From: Thermohahella caldifontis
GTDB taxonomy: Bacteria > Pseudomonadota > Gammaproteobacteria > Pseudomonadales > Oleiphilaceae
DNA length: 64,000 nt
Reading direction: 5' to 3'
Assembly (NCBI RefSeq): GCF_041153465.1
Contig: NZ_CP154858.1
Location: forward strand, 1,302,001 to 1,366,000
A model generated the notes under the pieces. That model searched no databases. It was not told where the DNA came from and worked only from the letters and a program-made list of their open reading frames with translations. Below, one piece after another: positions 61,052-64,000 of the stretch (position 1 is its first letter; each line of letters begins with the position of its first letter). The position numbers were made by a program, and so were the translations under genes.

Positions 61052-61282
61052 ATGAGCGTATCCGTCCGCATCGACGAAACCCTGGTGGAAGAGGCCCGCG
61101 CCGCCGCCAAGGCCGAATTCCGCACGGTCCAGGGCCAGATCGAGTTCTGGGCCAAGGTGGGCCGGGCCGCCCTGGACAACCCGGACTTGCCGGCCAGCTT
61201 CATCGCCGAGAGCCTGATGGCGATGAACGAGCCGCGCGAGCAGGCCGAACCCTTCGTGCCGCGTACTCGCAAATCCAAATGA
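61052..61282 (+). CDS. ParD-like antitoxin
   Basis: A 76-residue protein resembling the TA_antitoxin ParD-like family. The N-terminal ribbon SVSVRIDETLVEEARAAAKAEFRTVQGQIEFWAKVGRAAL binds DNA. A short tail (EPREQAEPFVPRTRKSK) binds the toxin. It has GAGGG 7 bases upstream, its own promoter, and overlaps the toxin by 4 bases. It runs opposite to the capsid genes around it. Confidence 0.85.
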   Translation: MSVSVRIDETLVEEARAAAKAEFRTVQGQIEFWAKVGRAALDNPDLPASFIAESLMAMNEPREQAEPFVPRTRKSK

Positions 61283-61556
61283 CCTGGGAGGTGCGGCAAA
61301 CGCGCCGCTTTGCCCGGGCCTACAAGAAACTGCATGACAACATCGCCGCGGATGTGGATGCGGCGGTCGCCGCGATCGCCAAGGATCCCGACATTGGCGA
61401 GAAGAAAAGGGCGATCTCGCCCGGCTCTGGGTCTATAAATTCCGCAGCCAGGGCCAGCTGTATCTGCTGGGCTACACCCGGGAAGACGAAGTGCGCCTGA
61501 TCTGGCTCGAGGCCATGGGGCCGCACGAGAACTTCTATCGCGATCTCAAACGCTGA
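61279..61556 (+). pseudogene. RelE/ParE-superfamily toxin with frameshift
   Basis: The frame starts MTWEVRQTRRFARAYKKLHDNIAADVDAAVAAIAKDPDIGEKK, typical of RelE toxins. It then loses the family sequence at 61405-61409 (AAAAG). In the -1 frame the family end resumes at once: KGDLARLWVYKFRSQGQLYLLGYTREDEVRLIWLEAMGPHENFYRDLKR, stop TGA at 61554-61556. One A missing from the A run explains this; total coding would be 92 residues. As read, the product is an N-terminal fragment and probably inactive, unless slippage restores it or the base is a sequencing error. Confidence 0.82.
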
Positions 61557-61559
61557 CGC

Positions 61560-63008
61560 TCATTCCTTGGCGGTTCGCGTCGCCGCCCTTTGCTGCCGGG
61601 GATCGGAGTCGAACACCAGTCCCAGCTCGTCGGCGCGCTGGTTGTCCGCGGCGATCTCGCGATCCACGTCCTCGGCGTCGTAGCCGAAGGCGGAAATCGC
61701 CTCGGAACGGCTCATGAGCCCTGCGCGGATGGCGGTGAGCAGCGCCTTGAACTCCTTCTCGGGGTCGACCCACTGCCAACCCTGCGGGATCCACTTGCAG
61801 TTGAGGTACTCCCGCCGGCGGCGGGCGAAGTCGGGCAATGGCAGCGCGCCTTCCAGCGCCGCCTGTTCCATCCAGGCGCGCCAGACCGGGCGGCAGAACT
61901 GATGCACGATCACGCCGTGCTGGATCGCCTCGCAGCGGCGCCGGAACTCCAGCAGCCCCGCGCGGATGCTGGAGTAGTTCACGCCGGTGAGGTCCCCGGT
62001 CAGCTGCTCGTAGGTGACGCCGATGGCGGCGGCCACCGCGCGGAACTGGGTGCGCAGGAACTCCGAATAGGAACCGCCCACGTCGGCCGGATCGGAGAAC
62101 TTGACGTCCTCGCCAGGCTCCAGGATTTGCAGCGTGCCGGGTTCGAGTCCGGCCAGCGCCACGCCGGATGCATCCGCCTCGCCCTCGCCCATGAGGTTGT
62201 CCTCCGGGCTCTGGCGGGTGATGAAGCCGGCGAACATGGCGGCGGTCTTCTTGCGCACCAGTTCGGCGTCGTCGTACTGGTCGAGTTCGTTGAGCTTGAC
62301 CAGCGCCCTCGAGAGCCAGGGCTCGCCCCGGATCTGTCCCGGCCGCAGGGGTCGAAACAGATGGATGATCTCGGAGGCCGGCACCCGCACGGTTTCCATG
62401 TCGGCGCTGCCCGTGGGACTCAGCGCGCCGTCCTCCGGATGGACGCGATAGAGGTGGTAGGCGACGCGCCGGCCCAGCCGGTCGAACTCGATGCCGGCAC
62501 GGATCCGGTTGCCGTTGGGCGCCTCCGTGTTCAGCGTCAGCGGCAAATGCTCGGGTTCCAGCAGTTGCAGCTGGAGCGGTACCGACAGGCCGTCCTCGGG
62601 GCGGCGCGGGCGCAGCCGCACGAGGCATTCGCCGCCTTCCAGCATGGCCCGGCAGGCGAGCGCCTGCAGGCCGTAGAAGTCGGTGAGCCCCGCGCTGTCC
62701 GCCTCCTCAACCCAGGTCCACCACAAGGACTGGATCACCTTGCGTAGCTCGGCGTCATCGACCAGGCTCTGCGGCTTGATGCCGGTGCCGACGGCGTTGG
62801 CCACGAAGGCCTCGACGGCGGCGGAGGCCCAGGCGTTGCGGCGCACCAGGTCGCGGGACTTGGCGCGCAGCTCGCTGTTCGTGGCCAGCATGGCGGCCAC
62901 CGCGCCCGGATTGCCGGGCGTCCAGACGACACTGCGCCGCCCGCGGCCCGCCGCCTCGTGCACGGGCGGGCCCTTGAGCCGGCTGCGGATGCGCTGAAAC
63001 CAGCCCAT
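61560..63008 (-). CDS. Portal protein (lambda gpB family)
   Basis: A 482-residue lambda-type portal. It starts MGWFQRIRSRLKGPP and has RSVVWTPGNPGAVAAMLATNSELRAKSRDLVRRNAWASAAVEAFVANAVGTGIKPQS and QILEPGEDVKFSDPADVGGSYSEFLRTQFRAVAAAIGVTYEQLTGDLTGVNYSSIRAGLLEFRR. The last two blocks are the family hallmark. It forms the dodecameric ring through which DNA is packaged. Confidence 0.93.
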   Translation of the reverse strand: MGWFQRIRSRLKGPPVHEAAGRGRRSVVWTPGNPGAVAAMLATNSELRAKSRDLVRRNAWASAAVEAFVANAVGTGIKPQSLVDDAELRKVIQSLWWTWVEEADSAGLTDFYGLQALACRAMLEGGECLVRLRPRRPEDGLSVPLQLQLLEPEHLPLTLNTEAPNGNRIRAGIEFDRLGRRVAYHLYRVHPEDGALSPTGSADMETVRVPASEIIHLFRPLRPGQIRGEPWLSRALVKLNELDQYDDAELVRKKTAAMFAGFITRQSPEDNLMGEGEADASGVALAGLEPGTLQILEPGEDVKFSDPADVGGSYSEFLRTQFRAVAAAIGVTYEQLTGDLTGVNYSSIRAGLLEFRRRCEAIQHGVIVHQFCRPVWRAWMEQAALEGALPLPDFARRRREYLNCKWIPQGWQWVDPEKEFKALLTAIRAGLMSRSEAISAFGYDAEDVDREIAADNQRADELGLVFDSDPRQQRAATRTAKE

Positions 63009-63009
63009 C

Positions 63010-63216
63010 TCAGAAACCCTTGTCCGTGGTGACGCGGATCTGGCGCACCGGAGTCCGTCCCTGATCTCGGGCCAACTGGGCGTCGATCTCGCGCAGCGCC
63101 GCGCGCAGCTCGGCCACCGAGCGGTACTCCACCGTCTTGTCGCCGAAGGTCACGCGCCGCTCGCCCCGGGCCAGGGCGCGCTCCAGGGCCTCGCGGTCGG
63201 CCTGGGTCCAGGCCAT
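63010..63216 (-). CDS. Head-tail connector gpW-like
   Basis: A 68-residue gpW family protein: MAWTQADREALERALARGERRVTFGDKTVEYRSVAELRAALREIDAQLARDQ. The small helix-hairpin-helix pattern and the position next to the portal match lambda gpW, which plugs the portal before tail joining. The frame is open upstream, but MAWTQADRE is the family start. Confidence 0.9.
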   Translation of the reverse strand: MAWTQADREALERALARGERRVTFGDKTVEYRSVAELRAALREIDAQLARDQGRTPVRQIRVTTDKGF

Positions 63217-63217
63217 C

Positions 63218-63694
63218 TCAGGCGCCCGCCAGCGCGGCCAGTTCCAGCACCAGGTCGGATTGAACCCGGTTGCCGTTCTGGAACACGATTCGAGCAAAGC
63301 GGCCCACCGGCCGGCCCTGCACCGTGAAATAATCGTTGCCGCTGTCGGGTTGGTACCAGGCGACGTTGGCGTCCGGATAGATACCCGCGGCAGGCAACCA
63401 GCGCGTCCCATCCACGGAGGACTGGATCTCCATCGCCTCGTTGCGCGATGCGGTGCCGAGCTTGCGGGCCACCAGCAGGGTGAACGGGTGGGACTCGCCC
63501 AGATCGACCGGATCGGTCGTCGCACTCTCGCCGCGTGGCACACGGCCGGGATGGAATGCCCAGGTCAGCATCCCAGTGGCCGCGCCGCCTGCGGCGTGTG
63601 CTGACAGCAGTCGCCCTTCGACGTCGCAGCGGATCAGCCGCCGCTCGTCTGTGCCGGTGTCCGGGTTGTGGTAGATGCCTTCTATGACGCTCAT
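63218..63694 (-). CDS. Phage protein of unknown function, beta-rich
   Basis: A 158-residue protein (MSVIEGIYHNPDTGTDERRLIRCDVEGRLLSAHAAG..., ending VQSDLVLELAALAGA). It looks like a single beta domain (SSVDGTRWLPAAGIYPDANVAWYQPDSGNDYFTVQGRPVGRFARIVFQNG), reminiscent of carbohydrate-binding or discoidin-like folds. It sits between the terminase and gpW. The upstream in-frame extension is rejected, as it is read inside the terminase gene. Role unknown. Confidence 0.65.
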   Translation of the reverse strand: MSVIEGIYHNPDTGTDERRLIRCDVEGRLLSAHAAGGAATGMLTWAFHPGRVPRGESATTDPVDLGESHPFTLLVARKLGTASRNEAMEIQSSVDGTRWLPAAGIYPDANVAWYQPDSGNDYFTVQGRPVGRFARIVFQNGNRVQSDLVLELAALAGA

Positions 63695-63696
63695 GC

Positions 63697-64000
63697 TCAA
63701 CTCATCCAGGAACTCTTGATGATGGTGCGCCCGCGCGGCCTGCTGCACTTGTCCGGTTTGGGCTCGGTATCGGGCTCCGGCAGAAGCTGGCGTTCCAGCT
63801 CGCGCCAGTGGCGTTCCTCGAAACGGTCGAGCCCGGCGGCGGATGCCGCGGCGCGGGCGTAGACGTAGCAGTCGAGCGCCTCGTTGCGCTCGCGGATCTT
63901 CTGCCACTCGCGCACCGGGTAGCCGTTGCGATTGCGCCGGGTGATCAGTTGCTCGGCGCAGAGCTGCTTGACGAACTCGGCGTCCACCTTGGGCAGATGG
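63697..64000 (-). CDS. Terminase large subunit C-terminal end (partial)
   Basis: The last ~100 residues of a lambda gpA-type terminase, visible as DAEFVKQLCAEQLITRRNRNGYPVREWQKIRERNEALDCYVYARAAASAAGLDRFEERHWRELERQL and a basic tail (KPDKCSRPRGRTIIKSSWMS). The RNEALDCYVYARAA segment is highly characteristic. The ATPase and nuclease domains lie beyond base 64000, as do the small terminase and early genes. Confidence 0.88.
   Translation of the reverse strand, partial: HLPKVDAEFVKQLCAEQLITRRNRNGYPVREWQKIRERNEALDCYVYARAAASAAGLDRFEERHWRELERQLLPEPDTEPKPDKCSRPRGRTIIKSSWMS

Overview
The window is a stretch of a gammaproteobacterial chromosome of fairly high GC. The left 27 kb carries a typical gammaproteobacterial set: rapZ/ptsO, mgtE, darP, a nitrilase-family amidase, yhdP, rng, maf, mreDCB, csrA with adjacent tRNA-Ser and tRNA-Arg genes, dcd, apbC, metG, a complete rnfABCDGE operon and nth. 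Rnf followed directly by nth, and csrA followed by tRNA-Ser/tRNA-Arg, are arrangements familiar in this class. Genus cannot be fixed from the sequence alone.

Layout. 1-2356 (+): end of rapZ, an NPr-type HPr, mgtE, darP. 2341-11360 (-): amidase, yhdP (broken by one frameshift), RNase G, Maf, MreD, MreC, MreB. 11565-12151 (-): two identical tRNA-Arg(ACG), tRNA-Ser(GCT), csrA. 12335-17660 (-): avtA, a DUF416 gene, a class II aldolase, an MFS exporter, dcd, apbC. 17794-26303 (+): metG, then the Rnf ion-pumping ferredoxin:NAD+ oxidoreductase operon and endonuclease III. 26379-29762: a D-glycerate 3-kinase-like gene, a small secreted protein and an RCC1-repeat lipoprotein.

29800-33780 is a scrambled accessory boundary. 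It holds a Phd/ParE-type toxin-antitoxin pair, two copies of a 134-bp repeat, a fragment resembling a tRNA-Ser 3' end, one truncated and one intact copy of an AlpA-like helix-turn-helix gene, and an IS3-family element. The IS has 12-bp ends and a 4-bp target duplication, and it landed exactly on the start codon of the second helix-turn-helix gene. 33780-42278 (+) is a type I restriction-modification island: a single-domain HsdS-like protein behind a strong promoter that would give a leaderless mRNA, a DUF2188 protein, HsdM, HsdS, a DUF3800 protein, HsdR and a YgjP-type metalloprotease.

42302-64000 (-) is the late half of a siphovirus-type prophage read backwards. It shows the lysis genes, tail tip and baseplate-like genes, tape measure, tail assembly chaperones with a -1 frameshift site, tail tube, joining proteins, lambda-like capsid E, decoration D, protease C, portal B, gpW and the end of the terminase. 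No integrase or early region is visible; these would lie beyond base 64000. Two cassettes on the opposite strand interrupt the late operon. One (53.2-55.4 kb) is a Phd/VapC pair plus an unrecognised 468-residue, AT-richer gene. The other (61.0-61.6 kb) is a ParD/RelE-type pair whose toxin is frameshifted. The 53.2-55.4 kb cassette is the best candidate here for an undescribed phage-borne (moron) system.
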